From positions 310,001-374,000 of the forward strand of contig JACATO010000998.1 of assembly GCA_018389105.1 (NCBI GenBank): DNA of 64,000 nucleotides, read 5' to 3'. Under the pieces are notes generated by a model that saw only the letters and a program-made list of their open reading frames with translations, was not told the DNA's origin and did no database searches. This document shows, piece by piece, positions 50,901 through 59,219 of the stretch (position 1 is its first letter; every line of letters begins with the position of its first letter). The translations under genes were made by a program, and so were the position numbers. The stretch is from Nautilus pompilius. Its lineage: Eukaryota; Mollusca; Cephalopoda; Nautilida; Nautilidae.

Positions 50901-53900
50901 ACTCTTCTCACTGCAATCTTTCTCCGGCTCCTGATCCTAGACTTATATTAAAGTGTAAAGAAGTGAAGGAGAATAAGAAAGAAATTTTACTAGTTGAGTG
51001 AAACTGGAAAGACTGGAAAAAGAACCATGATGCCAACTCCCAGAAAATGCAGAAACAGAGAGATGTTGAACACAGAAAGTGCAGAGGCAGATGTACAGAC
51101 AGTAGCCGGATCAATGCAGGGAGGGACAGGAGCGTCGAATAAATGCACGGATGACTAACCTGCCCGCGTAACCCTGCCTGCTAGCACCTTCATCGATTGA
51201 TCCTATGCGACTACCCGTAGAACACGGCTGTCAAATTAAGTTTGGTGTTTTTATGCACCCGGGTGGGCATTAGTCATTTTACGCACGCCATTTTCAAGTT
51301 ACAACGAGCTCTTGGCAGCTGCACATGGCGTTAGTGCTGTTCGTTTCAGTATTCAGAAGTAGGATTTCACTGACGCTTGTGCTTCCGGGAGTCAGCAAGC
51401 ATCAAACCGTCTTGGTTGCAATTGATGCAAGAATTAACACACTTCAAGTATTGCGACATAATGTGGTAGCGTTGGAGGTATTACTGGCCATTATACTCAA
51501 TGAACATTCGGATAAAATCTCGTGGTATGTTTTATCTGAATCATTTTTTTCAAATTATTCTGCATATCTATGTCATTTTGTCATTCCTATTATGAAGATC
51601 TCATCACATACGTGACACTTAAACGTGTTCATTTTTTTTGTTAGCCTTTCCACACCCTTTTCTCATGTTTTACTCCATTACCCCCACCTTCTGGCCATCC
51701 TCCAGCCATCCACCGCCCTCCTAACCTTTCAGCGCCCCCTTGGAAATTCTCACCGCCCCCTTTGGGAACCAGTGCAGTAGAAGATTGTTTATCCATAAAT
51801 CCAAACAACAACATAAAAGAAAAAAATCATCCATAACCAGAGCACTGCTATAGTTCTAGAAGGCACCGCCACTGTTGTGGCCAGGTGCGACATCTGCCAC
51901 AGCTCTTGCAGCGTTCTCTAACCTGTACCTTGGTAAAAACATTTGCTTGATGATCTATGTAAGGGTTGAGACATCCAGATATCTAACATCTGAAATGGTT
52001 CAGGTCTCAATCAGTTTGGATAAATGATCCTCTACTGCATATTTGTTCATTTTTTGCAACATTTTATTCAGCCTGATTTTTAAACATTGTTTCTAGGCTC
52101 ACTTGGTGCAGATATTGAAGCTATGATGAATCTGTACATGAAAGGCATATCCTACGAGTCAGAGAAGCTTTCTAATGAAGTTGGTAAACTTCAGATCCAA
52201 TTTGGCAAGGTAAAATGTCCAGTTGCTTTATATGCCTTTTATTCTATACGTTCATAAAAAGTTAGATGGAAATAGAGAAATTCTAGAGTTTTCTTATTAA
52301 CCAACAAAGGCTACAATCTTTCAGCTTTGTGCATAAAAAAGGATAAATTCTGAAACACATTAAAAATATTGTTAATACCAGCAAAAGACTATTTCTTTAG
52401 CTCTACCTTGTCAGGTTTTACTTTATTTTCACCGTCCTAGAAATACCAATTAGTATTTATGTTGAAACTGGCTGTATATTTAGTCAACACAGTGGTTAGA
52501 GCAATAAAAATTTGTTACAAAAGGCTATATTAATGTGAGAGGCATCATGTGTCATTCAGATTTGAAGGGTAGTTTGGTGCAAGTGTACCACAGGTGGTAT
52601 ATGGTGGGTTAATTTGGATAATATAATCACAGGAGACTAGTAAAGATAGAGTCCAGAGAATTTGGAATGGGAGATTTCACATAGAATTATAAGGTTGTCA
52701 TTCTATTAGCATACTACAAAATTAATTTTTTTTTAATCACTTGTTTCCTCTGGATTATTAAAGCTTTGAAAATGGGAAGTACTTTTTGGGAAATGTAAGT
52801 ACAGTTTTTAAAAATAAAAAAAAGTTAATGTTTAGTTTATAGTTAACAAATTTAATTGTAATAAATTTGTCTTTCATATATTTTGCTAGTGGCAAATACT
52901 TTGGGAAAGTGGATATTGAACATTGTAAATGTCAAGTTTATTTTAAATTTTTCAGTCTCTGCTGTACAGTGCTCCCTCACCTATTGTGGTTAATGCGTTC
53001 CAGACCCACCTGCGATAGGTGAAAATCCACGAAGTAGAAACCACATATTTATTTAATTATTTAAATATATTTAAACACATTTTAAACGTATTTTAAACCA
53101 TTATCCACGTGTTCGTTGGCGTCGTAATCTTGAGCAAGTTGAGTGTACGTATCATACAGACTTCGCCTTTGTGCGGATTGTGTTGCTATCCAGCGCGATA
53201 TTCTTTTTTCTGCAATCACTAATCCAGAGAGACAATGCAGATTCCATCCTAACCATCACCTTATTACGTGACGTTACAACCCTCTTGGCAGTTATATTGA
53301 AAGAAACAGCTGCCGTCGATCTTATATTCTTCTCGTCCTTCTTAATATAACGTACCATAGATTCATTGAGGCCAAAGTGGCGCCCTACAGCCGCGTACAT
53401 TCTCCCTTCCTTAAGCATGTCGAGAAGTTTCACCTTTTCGACGATGGGTAGAGTCTTCCTTGAGCGCTTGGATTCAGGTTCAGAAGACTTAGAAGATGCA
53501 GGACGCTTGGGTGGCATTGCAGGGATTGAAATAAAGTTCAAACTTTAACGTAAAATACAAAGCACAGCAGTGCAGAGAAACACTACATGCAGCAAGATGT
53601 GAAGCCGAAATGGACGAGGCGGGATGCTTCTACACGGGACAACAGCGCTACAGATGCTGCTGTCACTGAGCCATTCAGCGTCCGGGATACAAAACACCAT
53701 GCTCTGATTGGCCGCCTCCCAACCATCAGCCAAATAGCGTGCCGAGTACGATCTCACCTGGGCAGAAGCAGCCGCAGTTGTACTCCGTTTTCCATACACT
53801 AGCTTCTCTCTTTGTTTTTAGTAGAAGCCCGCTACGCCACTACGTAGTTTTATTTAAATTTCGATTTAATATTCTTTTAATAATGTACATATATATATAT

Positions 53901-56900
53901 TTTTTTTACTTTAATTTGTTTTTTACTATTTTATAATGTTATTTTTAGTATATTTTACTTAAAAATAATTAAAATAATAAATTTTTAAAATTTTATATTT
54001 TTCGAAAATACCGTGATATAGCGAAAAATTCGTGATATAAAATTAGATATGTATGATTTGAAAACCCGTGATGTAGTGAAGCCGCGAAAAGTGAACCACA
54101 ATATAGCGAGGGAGCACTGTATATTGTAATTTAAGTTTGGATTTGAAAATGACCACTCAGTAGTGTGTACAAAATAGCATTAGTGTTTAGTCTATTAAAA
54201 TTTTAAGTATTTTCATTTAAAACTTTCATTGATATGTTGTAAAAAAAAATTCTGAAGCTTGGCTCTGGAAACCCAAAGACAACTATGCTTACAATGTTTG
54301 TATTAGCCTGACTGTGGCCTGTTTGCACACACTACTCAACATCTACCCTAGGCAATCAAGGAACAGTAACAACAGTTTAAGCGTCCGTCCCCCCCTCAGT
54401 AAAATATTAGTATACTATATACTTCAAAGAGCCAGTGCATTGTATGATGTCAAACAATATACAGCATAAACTCTCAAATCTGAAATGCTCGGGACCTGGG
54501 TGATTTCAATCATAGACCTACTTCCATTTCTACATCATAAAAGCATTACATTGTGTGGTAGAAATGCTTTATTTACCTGATTTTGTTCCTGAGTGCAGTA
54601 AGGTTCAGGCACAGGACTGACTACTACCCTACCATGCTGTAGTGTATTTTTCTAAAGTCTGTCCTTTGGAAATAATAATTACATTTGATGTGCAGATAAT
54701 GATGGGAAAGAATTGGGTAAAGAGAGAATCTCTCTGCTGGGATGTTTGGCATTGACTAAGGATCTAGGGTTGGTGGTCAGTGGACATGGCACTGAGCACT
54801 TTTTTAAACATCTTGTCTTGTATTTAGGTTTTTCTTTTATTAGATAGTTTTACACTGACATAATCTCAGGCTCTGTTATAGAATTTCTTTGCTCTAGCCC
54901 CTTAATAAATTCATAGCCAAGAGATACATTTGTCTATTGAGATTCTTTCAGTTTGCATATTATCATCACTGATATTGGCTGTTCCTCAGGATAACACATT
55001 TTCCGTAATTTCACTGTCAGCTTCCAAAAGGGTAGGATCACATCTTCAGGTGTAAATGCAGCTGGGACCCATAACGGACCAAAAACTAATCCGCAGTGTC
55101 ACCAAAATGAAGTAGCAGGGCTGAGATACACCAGCATCAGTTTTTGGGAAGTTTTCTGGAATTTTAGATTTGAGAGTTTGTACTACATAAATGTGTCCAA
55201 TGTTTGAGAAGCTAGTAAATGGTGTGATGACCAGAAGGCAATTCCATTCCAGTAGTAACTTATGAATTCCAAGAAAGTCACTTTGAGAGATATGGTAACT
55301 TTCAGATTGATTTGTTTGTTTCAGATGGATATGCCCACAAACCAGCTGGTAGAGAATTATAGTAATCTAATAGAAACTATTTGTGCTCACAGGCATGCTA
55401 AATTAGGTAAGCATGAGGAACTTTATTATTTATATATACAGTGCCGGACAAAAGAGTTGGGACACTTATTGTGAAATTGATATTTGAGCTCTCGTTTTTA
55501 CATTTGCATACAGATAGCCATCTTATTGTCCATAAAAGTTGTATAAAACATACCTTTAAAATTTGTAAAAACAATGAATGTCATATGCGTATCTATTGTC
55601 TGGAAAAAATATTTGAATTAGCATATTCAACTTTGTACTGCAACAAAAGAGTTGGGACAGTGAACAAAATCTGTGCATACATTTATTCCCCTCAATATAT
55701 TCATTTTTAAAGGGTCAAATGAATAGAATCACATCATCTAAGGCCATTTAAGATCATTTTTGTACCATAACTGGCAAGACAATGTCGTCTCTGAAATCAG
55801 AAACCTGATAGTTGAGCACCACCAAGAGAATCTGTCTTGTCAGGAGATAGCTGATCGAGTCATTTGACTGAAAAGCACTGTAAACCACGTTCTGAAGCAG
55901 TACAAGGAGACCAGAAACACAAAACCAAAAATGCAAATCGGAAGACCGTGAAAATGTGATAACAAAATGGATAGACTCATTTGTCGCAAATCCAGGGCCA
56001 ATCGTTACCTGACATCGACGGCCATTCAAGCCTCCTTGAGTGGAGTGAATGTCTCCAGTCACACTATTCACCATCGTCTATGCGAGGGGAATCTCTTTGG
56101 ACAAATCGCCCAGGAAAAGCCATAGATCAGCAACAAGAACAGGCGCATCCGCATAGCATGGGCTAGAGTTCTCTTTTCTGACGAAACGATGATCATGTGC
56201 ATTCACAGTGCTGTCCGAGTATATATTCAACATTACCTTGGCAAAAAATACAATATAAAGTGCACCCGACCGACAGTACAGACCGGAGGAAGATCATTGA
56301 TGGTCTGGTGGTGTATGAGCACAGCAGGACCAGACCCCCTCAAGTTGATCAGGGGCAGAGCGACCACTAAGACCTACTGCAATTTACTGAGGGATGTCGT
56401 CGTTGACTACATCGACGAGAACATGCCAATCACCACCATCTTCCAGCATGACGGTGCCCCGATCCACTCTGCCAGAGTCGTCACTTCCCTCACCACCCAA
56501 CTATCCAACTATGAATGGATGTCATGCACTGGCCGCCCCAAAGTCTGGATCTCAACCCAATCGAAAATGCCTGGAAGCAACTGGCCAAGGTGGCCAAACA
56601 CAAGAATCTCAACTGAGACCAATTCTGGCATGCCATCAAGAAAAACTGCCTTCGTTTGGTAGAATCCATGCCCTGTTGTTGTCAAAATGTGATCAAAAAT
56701 CACGGATGCACCACCCACTACTAGTTAATTGATCATTTCCATGCATCTGTCCATTGTAATTTGGAATATTCAAAAATATTTATGGTTTTGCTCACTGTCC
56801 CAACTCTCCTGTTGCAGTACAAATCAGACATTGCTAATTCAAATATTTTTTCCAGAGAATATGTAAACATATAGCATGTGTTGCTTTTATACATTGTGAA

Positions 56901-57843
56901 GGCATGTTTTGTGCATATAATAAACAATGTGATGGGTATTTAAATGCGTTTGTTAAAACAAGGGAGCTCAAATATCAATAAATATCAATTTCACAGCAGG
57001 TGTCCCAACTCTTTTGTCCGGCACTGTATATAAGCTTAGACTTGTAGTAATTTATTTGTAAATTAAATAAGTAAACAAAGATTCTTCTGATCAGATAAAA
57101 TCTTTGCTTTTTAATATTAACACAAAAAGCTGGTCGATAACATCAAATGGTAATATTGAAAGTTAAAGTCTTAATAATTTGTTACTCAATAGCATGTTCA
57201 CCTTTAAGTGACTAATCAGTGTTCTAGTTAGATGAGTAATTTTAAGATGTCAAATCCTGTGTGGATTTGGAATATATATGTGGAGCTTACCAGACTGACT
57301 AAGGGTTTCTGGTCATTTGGATTTCAGTCTCTCTCTAAGAAAGGGAAAACATTGGAACTATAAATAAGCATTATTTGTTTGTATATGGCATTTAGTCATC
57401 TGACTTATGCTTGTTCTTTTTGGGAAAATTTGCATAATAAAATACAAATGGATTTGAGGAGATATCCTATACATAGAAGTGATGAAAGTGCCAGCTCTAC
57501 TGCCACAGAACCAGTTTTCCTAGATATAAATAGAGTTCCTGCCAATATTTGTAAGTATGCAATCTTCTGTTGTCATACAGGTGGTTTGAATTATGGTATC
57601 ACTATAGGCTCTGGCTCCATGTTGCTTAGAATATTGAACACTGCTGTCATACCTGCACAGTCTTTGCCATTTATTATTTCCTCTCTCTTCCTAGGTCCTT
57701 TTATTACCAAAGGATTTGTTATTGCTCCTCCATCCAGAGAACGTTTCCTCCTAGAACTCAAGGACCATGTGCCTGGTTTTAAGGAGGAAGAAGTAAGCAC
57801 AAGAGAAGAAGAGTCTGATGAAGAGGAGATTGCAGAAAGTTAG
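32917..57843 (+). CDS. MRPL1: mitochondrial ribosomal protein L1 (uL1m), whole gene span
   Basis: Nine coding exons: 32917-32944, 43779-43935, 44118-44337, 45080-45169, 45499-45570, 48379-48499, 52097-52209, 55325-55406 and 57695-57843. They join in frame to 1032 nt, giving 343 residues (human MRPL1 is about 325). All eight introns are GT-AG. Residues 1 to about 35 form a basic, Arg-containing stretch (R12, R18, R22) with no acidic residue before position 25, fitting a mitochondrial import signal. The L1 core starts near PIDDVWIRAHFPRP (exon 3), and later blocks match MRPL1 in order: YFDIELDM, LGAIMAGG, DFVLCTPDIL, LP-RNQLK-RFPNKAKGSLG, and LGPFI-KGFVIAPP at the C-terminal end. The tail is acidic. 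The protein is a large-subunit (39S) L1-stalk component acting in the mitochondrial matrix. It is head to head with CNOT6 and tail to tail with GLUD. Confidence 0.93.
33312..33400 (+). repeat. (GAT)n and retroelement-tail-like sequence
   Basis: A TCTGATGATGATG run is followed by CCTGAAAATGGCC and CCCGTCCTGAAGAC. This resembles the 3' tails (TCTGATGA-GGCC---GGCCGAAACGTCCTGA type) seen after some animal retroelements, and is followed by a short (CA)n. No reverse transcriptase remains next to it. Confidence 0.3.
34395..34720 (+). repeat. SINE-like repeat copy A
   Basis: Contains a segment near 34445-34510 that matches 43300-43350: TGATTCCTGGTTGGAGTTGGC, then GGCTCA-TTTG, then TCTCC--GCATGGTTTCTT. 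AAGGTTGATTCC sits where a polymerase III B box would be. A tRNA-derived SINE is the best reading, based on only two copies. Confidence 0.4.
34740..37654. other. part of MRPL1 intron 1 with no recognised feature
   Basis: T-rich sequence with short repeats, including (CA)n near 37025-37045. No coding signal was recognised. Confidence 0.5.
37655..40140 (+). mobile_element. inactive hAT DNA transposon in MRPL1 intron 1
   Basis: The left end CAGGGTTAGAAACCTATGG and the right end GGTTGCCAACCCCTG are imperfect inverted repeats. The 8-bp flanks (CTATATGG and CTTTGGGG) agree only partly. Plus-strand fragments encode a hAT transposase of the GTF2IRD2/EPM2AIP1-like branch. IDTDGAPVIANKDRGFVQLL (shifted frame near 38845-38905) holds a catalytic Asp. 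WYIGYPIVKFCCIVCQSACL follows. A C-terminal dimerisation remnant (HTFVSMYFHM, then LLSDN) lies near 39780-39830. Many stops; long dead. Confidence 0.65.
40331..40407. repeat. perfect 25-bp inverted repeat with a 27-nt loop
   Basis: The arms 40331-40355 and 40383-40407 are exact reverse complements, containing AAGGACATAC and GTATGTCCTT at their outer ends. It lies in MRPL1 intron 1 just outside the hAT element. The perfect pairing suggests a short foldback transposon remnant or a hairpin-forming transcript. Confidence 0.8.
40408..43254. other. part of MRPL1 intron 1 with no recognised feature
   Basis: Short open frames exist on both strands (for example 40992-41335 and 41771-42127), but they overlap each other and match nothing I recognise. 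Near 42340, CCTTAACCCTTAACTGGCAG looks like a transposon end next to TTAA. No partner end was found. Confidence 0.45.
43255..43530 (+). repeat. SINE-like repeat copy B
   Basis: Partner of 34395-34720. GAGTTTGAGTCCTAGTCAGG resembles a polymerase III B-box region, and the GGCTCAGTTTG and GCATGGTTTCTTC blocks are shared with copy A. Ends are not defined. Confidence 0.4.
43779..43935 (+). CDS. MRPL1: MRPL1 coding exon 2
   Basis: Acceptor TTTGTCTTGCAG, donor GA followed by GTAAAA. Encodes the basic end of the targeting region and a Lys/Arg/Gln-rich linker (residues 10-61, plus two bases). The phases match exons 1 and 3. An internal AG offers a less likely alternative start. Confidence 0.75.
44118..44337 (+). 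CDS. MRPL1: MRPL1 coding exon 3
   Basis: Acceptor TTATTTTTCAG, donor AAAAAG followed by GTACGC. Carries the start of the L1 domain (RRPIDDVWIRAHFPRPKYS, then the YFDIELDM strand). Confidence 0.93.
45080..45169 (+). CDS. MRPL1: MRPL1 coding exon 4
   Basis: Acceptor TTCTATTTCAG, donor AAG followed by GTTAGT. Thirty codons, phase 0 at both ends. Encodes the LP-H region and the following VNRCIVFCK strand. Confidence 0.93.
45499..45570 (+). CDS. MRPL1: MRPL1 coding exon 5
   Basis: Acceptor AATTTATAG, donor ATG followed by GTAAGA. Twenty-four codons including A-SLGAIMAGGRDII, matching the A-E-GA-FAGG segment of MRPL1. Confidence 0.93.
46910..48010 (-). mobile_element. Tc1-like DNA transposon in MRPL1 intron 5, inactive
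   Basis: Flanked by TA on both sides, with imperfect inverted ends (TACTGGCTGGCC at the left, GGCCGGCCAGTG at the right). The minus strand holds a transposase remnant: FTGPLVPSEGRINVKAYLSII, then HFQHNNTPIYHA (the second catalytic Asp replaced by Asn in the QHDN position), then broken pieces of the SPDLNPIE region. The element is 1101 bp, shorter than a full Tc1. A long A run at 47427-47448 interrupts it. Confidence 0.7.
48379..48499 (+). CDS. MRPL1: MRPL1 coding exon 6
   Basis: Acceptor CTTCCTTTATAG, donor AAAG followed by GTAAGT. Encodes DFVLCTPDILTELLPIR and the RFPNKAK turn. Ends in phase 1. Confidence 0.93.
48865..51774 (-). mobile_element. hAT DNA transposon with 8-bp target duplication, MRPL1 intron 6
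   Basis: Starts CAGTGGTTCCCAAACTTG and ends CTTTGGGAACCAGTG, forming terminal inverted repeats with one mismatch in the last 11 bases. A C-rich patch (GCCCCC) lies inside each end. Both flanks carry CAGTAGAA (48857-48864 and 51775-51782), a perfect 8-bp target duplication as made by hAT transposases. Length is 2910 bp. It makes up most of intron 6, antisense to MRPL1, and looks much younger than the other hAT copy. Confidence 0.93.
49058..50752 (-). pseudogene. hAT transposase with BED zinc finger (ZBED5/SCAND3-like), recently broken
   Basis: The minus strand starts MADAGAKKKCRQYNVEYLN at 50752. A BED-type zinc finger follows: PFCLICEKTFSN, then LCEHFKKLHP with its paired histidines. Next come the KAISLSNNTVQRR-DEMA block, the catalytic ATDGAAFMVG region (near 50010), CIIHRQHLVAKN, TEVRWLSKGNCLARL, and the C-terminal dimerisation region (WEKVSVW, then LRLRLT-MKPNIEEL) ending at 49058. 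One in-frame TAA (50621-50623) sits inside the zinc finger, and about five frame changes follow. All domains are otherwise readable in order, so inactivation looks recent. Confidence 0.88.
52097..52209 (+). CDS. MRPL1: MRPL1 coding exon 7
   Basis: Acceptor TTGTTTCTAG, donor AAG followed by GTAAAA. Completes the Gly split with exon 6, then SLGADIEAMMNLYMKGISYE and the GKLQIQFGK strand. Confidence 0.93.
52967..54119 (-). mobile_element. 1.15-kb pogo/Tigger-derived element, MRPL1 intron 7
   Basis: TA target duplications (52965-52966 and 54120-54121) flank inverted ends. The left end reads CAGTGCTCCCTCACCTAT then TGTGGTT. The right end reads AACCACAATAT then AGCGAGGGAGCACTG. At 1153 bp it is far too short for a full Tigger. 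It lacks the DDE catalytic domain but keeps an open DNA-binding ORF (53152-53517). Confidence 0.9.
53152..53517 (-). CDS. pogo/Tigger N-terminal DNA-binding protein (121 aa, no catalytic core)
   Basis: Uninterrupted minus-strand frame starting MPPKRPASSKSSEPESKRSR at 53517. I prefer this start over the in-frame ATG eight codons upstream because it matches the typical Tigger start. Residues about 25-65 form a Psq/CENP-B-type helix-turn-helix (EKVKLLDMLKEG, then AAVGRHFGLNESMVRYIKK). Residues about 95-121 begin the second CENP-B-type helix-turn-helix (LWISDCRKKNIALDSNTIRTKAKSV). The frame stops where the catalytic domain would begin. It could bind the element's own ends if expressed. No sign of host use was seen. 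Confidence 0.75.
   Translation of the reverse strand: MPPKRPASSKSSEPESKRSRKTLPIVEKVKLLDMLKEGRMYAAVGRHFGLNESMVRYIKKDEKNIRSTAAVSFNITAKRVVTSRNKVMVRMESALSLWISDCRKKNIALDSNTIRTKAKSV
55325..55406 (+). CDS. MRPL1: MRPL1 coding exon 8
   Basis: Acceptor TTGTTTGTTTCAG, donor TTAG followed by GTAAGC. Encodes the MDMPTNQLVENYSNLIETI helix before the last strand. Ends in phase 1. Confidence 0.93.
55439..57026 (+). mobile_element. Tc1 DNA transposon with IR/DR ends, MRPL1 intron 8
   Basis: TA duplications at 55437-55438 and 57027-57028 flank inverted ends (CAGTGCCGGACAAAAGAG and its complement). The inverted repeats are long, about 232 nt at left (55439-55670) and about 242 nt at right (56785-57026). Each holds two copies of a 17-base unit ACAAAAGAGTTGGGACA: left at 55448 and 55643, identical; right at 57001 and 56796, the inner copy with two differences. 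This is the inverted repeat/direct repeat layout known from Sleeping Beauty-type Tc1 elements, where the units bind transposase. Confidence 0.93.
55782..56722 (+). pseudogene. Tc1 transposase, frame-broken
   Basis: From an ATG at 55782 the plus strand encodes a Tc1 transposase in several frames. A paired-like helix-turn-helix start (SCQEIADRV) comes first. VLFSDET holds the first catalytic Asp (about 56170-56190). RSLMVWWCMSTAGPDPL follows. ITTIFQHDGAPIHSAR holds the second Asp (about 56430-56475). WPPQSLDLNPIENAW holds the third residue, Glu, at 56563-56565, reached only after a frame change near 56520. All three catalytic residues survive. About four stops or frame changes inactivate it. 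Confidence 0.85.
57695..57843 (+). CDS. MRPL1: MRPL1 coding exon 9 (stop codon)
   Basis: Acceptor CTCTCTTCCTAG. Completes the Gly of LGPF, then KGFVIAPPSRERFLLEL and a tail of about 20 residues rich in Glu/Asp, ending at TAG 57841-57843. The open frame upstream of the acceptor (from 57379) is intron read-through. Confidence 0.93.
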
Positions 57844-57951
57844 TACATTGTGTGGCGTTAGCTGCAGTTACAGGAAAAAATTCTCTCTTTCTCAAGGCAT
57901 AGAATATTTATGCACTGAAACCTCCTTTTTCACAATTCTCTTGCTACTAAT

Positions 57952-57957
57952 ATTAAA
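57952..57957 (+). terminator. possible MRPL1 polyadenylation signal (ATTAAA)
   Basis: ATTAAA, the common variant signal, lies about 110 bases after the stop, followed by a T-rich stretch. No AATAAA was seen closer. Confidence 0.35.
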
Positions 57958-58322
57958 GTTATTTGTACTATATAATTTTTGTTTTTATCAGATAACAGGT
58001 AATTATGTGGGAAGAACTAATTGTAGGCTAGGACCCAGACCAAGTGTGAGACATTGAAAGTTCCTGGTGCACTGTGACTTTGACCAATCTGTCTGCCAGA
58101 ACTCTTTTTAGATGAGAGGAAAACAGTAAGGTAGATCATATTTTTTTATGATTCCAGATAAGTGCATATTCAATCAAAAGTTACTGAGCCAGAGAAATTA
58201 AAGGAAACCATAAGACAAACTGTTCCACTATAAAACCTCTGCTAATTTCTTTCTTGGGAACTGGGCTTAAATAATTTTGATCCCATGCATTGAAAGAAAA
58301 CTTTTAGACAAAGTCTAGTCAT

Positions 58323-58328
58323 TTTATT
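58323..58328 (-). terminator. possible GLUD polyadenylation signal (AATAAA)
   Basis: Minus-strand AATAAA about 770 bases after the GLUD stop codon. It is the first canonical signal I noticed there. Confidence 0.35.
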
Positions 58329-59099
58329 GTCTAAAAACCATTTCACAACAACTTGAATTTAAATCGTTGCTACCTGGAAGGATAACTTAAGAGGTTTAAA
58401 GACCACCTTGATTTTGAGATTGCAGAGTAGTATGTAAGTTCACTAAAATCCATCAAGGCTACTATTTACATCAGTATATTAAGATCATCTTGAGTCCAGA
58501 GAGTATTCTATTATTTTAGAGATTGTGTTGAAGATTTAGATGAAAATGAGATTATAACAATATAAATCTACATTGTGGTGGGTTACCCTGCACAAGATAA
58601 TGATTAGCATGTTTCTGAAGTTCCATAAAGATGGTACATGCAGCAATTAGCTCGTTGTCATTGTAATGGAATGTCAATGTTGACAGTTAAGTAAATCATC
58701 ATACGTTGTTAGAACACGATCTTCAGTGTAATAGAAAATCAACAGCTATATTTTCTGTACTAATAAGTTACTTTCTCTATACACCAATTTTACAATACTG
58801 GTTTCTGAAGCTGGAAAGAGAACTCTAAATCAAGCAGACCAGATCTTTAGCAAAGTTTGCAGGTTCATCTAAACACAGCCAGACTAAAGTTTAAAGGGCA
58901 TAAAGTCACAACCAAAGAAAATGAAACTAGCAGCATTGAAAGAAAGTAATATTATACTAATTCAGTCACAGCAGAATCAAAACTTCCAATACAAGATCTG
59001 TATAATTTTTTAAAACAGTTTATATTTCTGTTGCTATCAAGATTCCACGGTTGGTTGGTTGGTTGGGTCCCCTCCCCAAGAAAAGCCAAGCAGTACTGC

Positions 59100-59219
59100 C
59101 TATGTGAAGGTCAGGCCAGCTTGGTAGTAAACATGGAATATCTTCTCAATAGCTGTGATGTAGGCAGCAGTTCTCAAGTCCAGTCCCAAGTTGTACTTCA
59201 TTGCTGCTCTCATAATGTT
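59100..59219 (-). CDS. GLUD: GLUD last coding exon
   Basis: Acceptor CTTTTTGATTGCAG, then [20 protein letters not shown] through AGLTFT and TAG (59102-59100). Thirty-nine codons plus stop. Confidence 0.95.
   Translation of the reverse strand, partial: NIMRAAMKYNLGLDLRTAAYITAIEKIFHVYYQAGLTFT

Larger units (their letters stand above)
57844..59099. other. 3' UTRs and convergent intergenic interval of MRPL1 and GLUD
   Basis: The two genes end facing each other, with about 1.26 kb between stop codons. No coding signal or transposon was recognised here. Confidence 0.6.

Noticed and set aside
53545-53802. Frames of 84 and 71 codons on opposite strands inside the pogo element
   Set aside because: They are shadow frames in a locally GC-richer part of the element. 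The helix-turn-helix ORF is the only one with family similarity.
57379-57694. Open frame upstream of the last MRPL1 exon
   Set aside because: It is intron read-through. The acceptor CTCTCTTCCTAG ends at 57694 and exon phase requires the start at 57695.
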